DNA of 13,269 nucleotides from Mageeibacillus sp. UBA3781 (GTDB lineage: Bacteria; Bacillota; Clostridia; Saccharofermentanales; Saccharofermentanaceae). Position 1 is the first letter of the stretch; each line of letters starts with the position of its first letter. The DNA lies in contig DFFH01000090.1 in the NCBI GenBank assembly GCA_002368805.1, positions 1-13,269 of the forward strand. The letters run 5' to 3'. Shown piece after piece: positions 13,266 through 13,269 of this stretch. The position numbers and the translations under genes are program-made. Below the pieces are notes generated by a model. It was not told the DNA's origin. It ran no database searches and was given only the letters and a program-made list of their open reading frames with translations.

Positions 13266-13269
13266 AATA

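Overview
The window looks like a chromosomal segment of a Gram-positive anaerobe of the class Clostridia (gut or rumen type, possibly Lachnospiraceae or a relative). The reasons are strong AGGAGG-type ribosome sites, sigma-A-like promoters, many rho-independent hairpins, a YesL/DUF624 family membrane protein and a FadR-type GntR regulator inside a hexuronate operon. The genus is not resolved from sequence alone. G+C content is moderate, and no mobile element, RNA gene or CRISPR array was seen.

Layout. (1) 1-372 (-): the 5' part of deoB (phosphopentomutase), cut by the window edge, divergent from (2) 460-1704 (+), a type I phosphodiesterase/nucleotide pyrophosphatase-like enzyme; both belong to the alkaline phosphatase superfamily. 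A bidirectional terminator at 1723-1782 closes this block. (3) 1801-3486 (-): an eda-kdgK operon (KDPG aldolase, 2-keto-3-deoxygluconate kinase), divergent from (4) uxaC, uronate isomerase, at 3649-5061 (+), which ends in a strong terminator. (5) 5242-5445 (-): a very small stand-alone type IV prepilin-like protein with its own good promoter. (6) 5677-7206 (-): a sialate O-acetylesterase family enzyme without a signal peptide. (7) 7396-13265 (+): an apparent six-gene operon of a YesL-like membrane protein with a very acidic tail, an unrecognised three-helix membrane protein, uxuA (mannonate dehydratase), a uxuB-like fructuronate reductase, a FadR-type GntR regulator, and an FkbM-family methyltransferase joined to the regulator by a 4-base overlap.

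How the genes work together. UxaC, UxuB, UxuA, KdgK and Eda make a complete route from D-glucuronate through fructuronate, mannonate, KDG and KDPG to pyruvate and glyceraldehyde-3-phosphate. The galacturonate-specific enzymes (UxaA, UxaB), a uronate or oligosaccharide transporter and glycoside hydrolases are not in the window. The cytoplasmic acetylesterase would fit use of acetylated, glucuronate-bearing oligosaccharides such as glucuronoxylan fragments, but that is inference. A 14-bp palindrome with a GTATAC centre between the esterase and the operon is the best candidate operator for the GntR regulator.

The least ordinary parts are the FkbM methyltransferase coupled to the repressor, the acidic-tailed YesL protein with its unknown membrane partner, and the orphan mini-pilin. 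None of these proves a new system.
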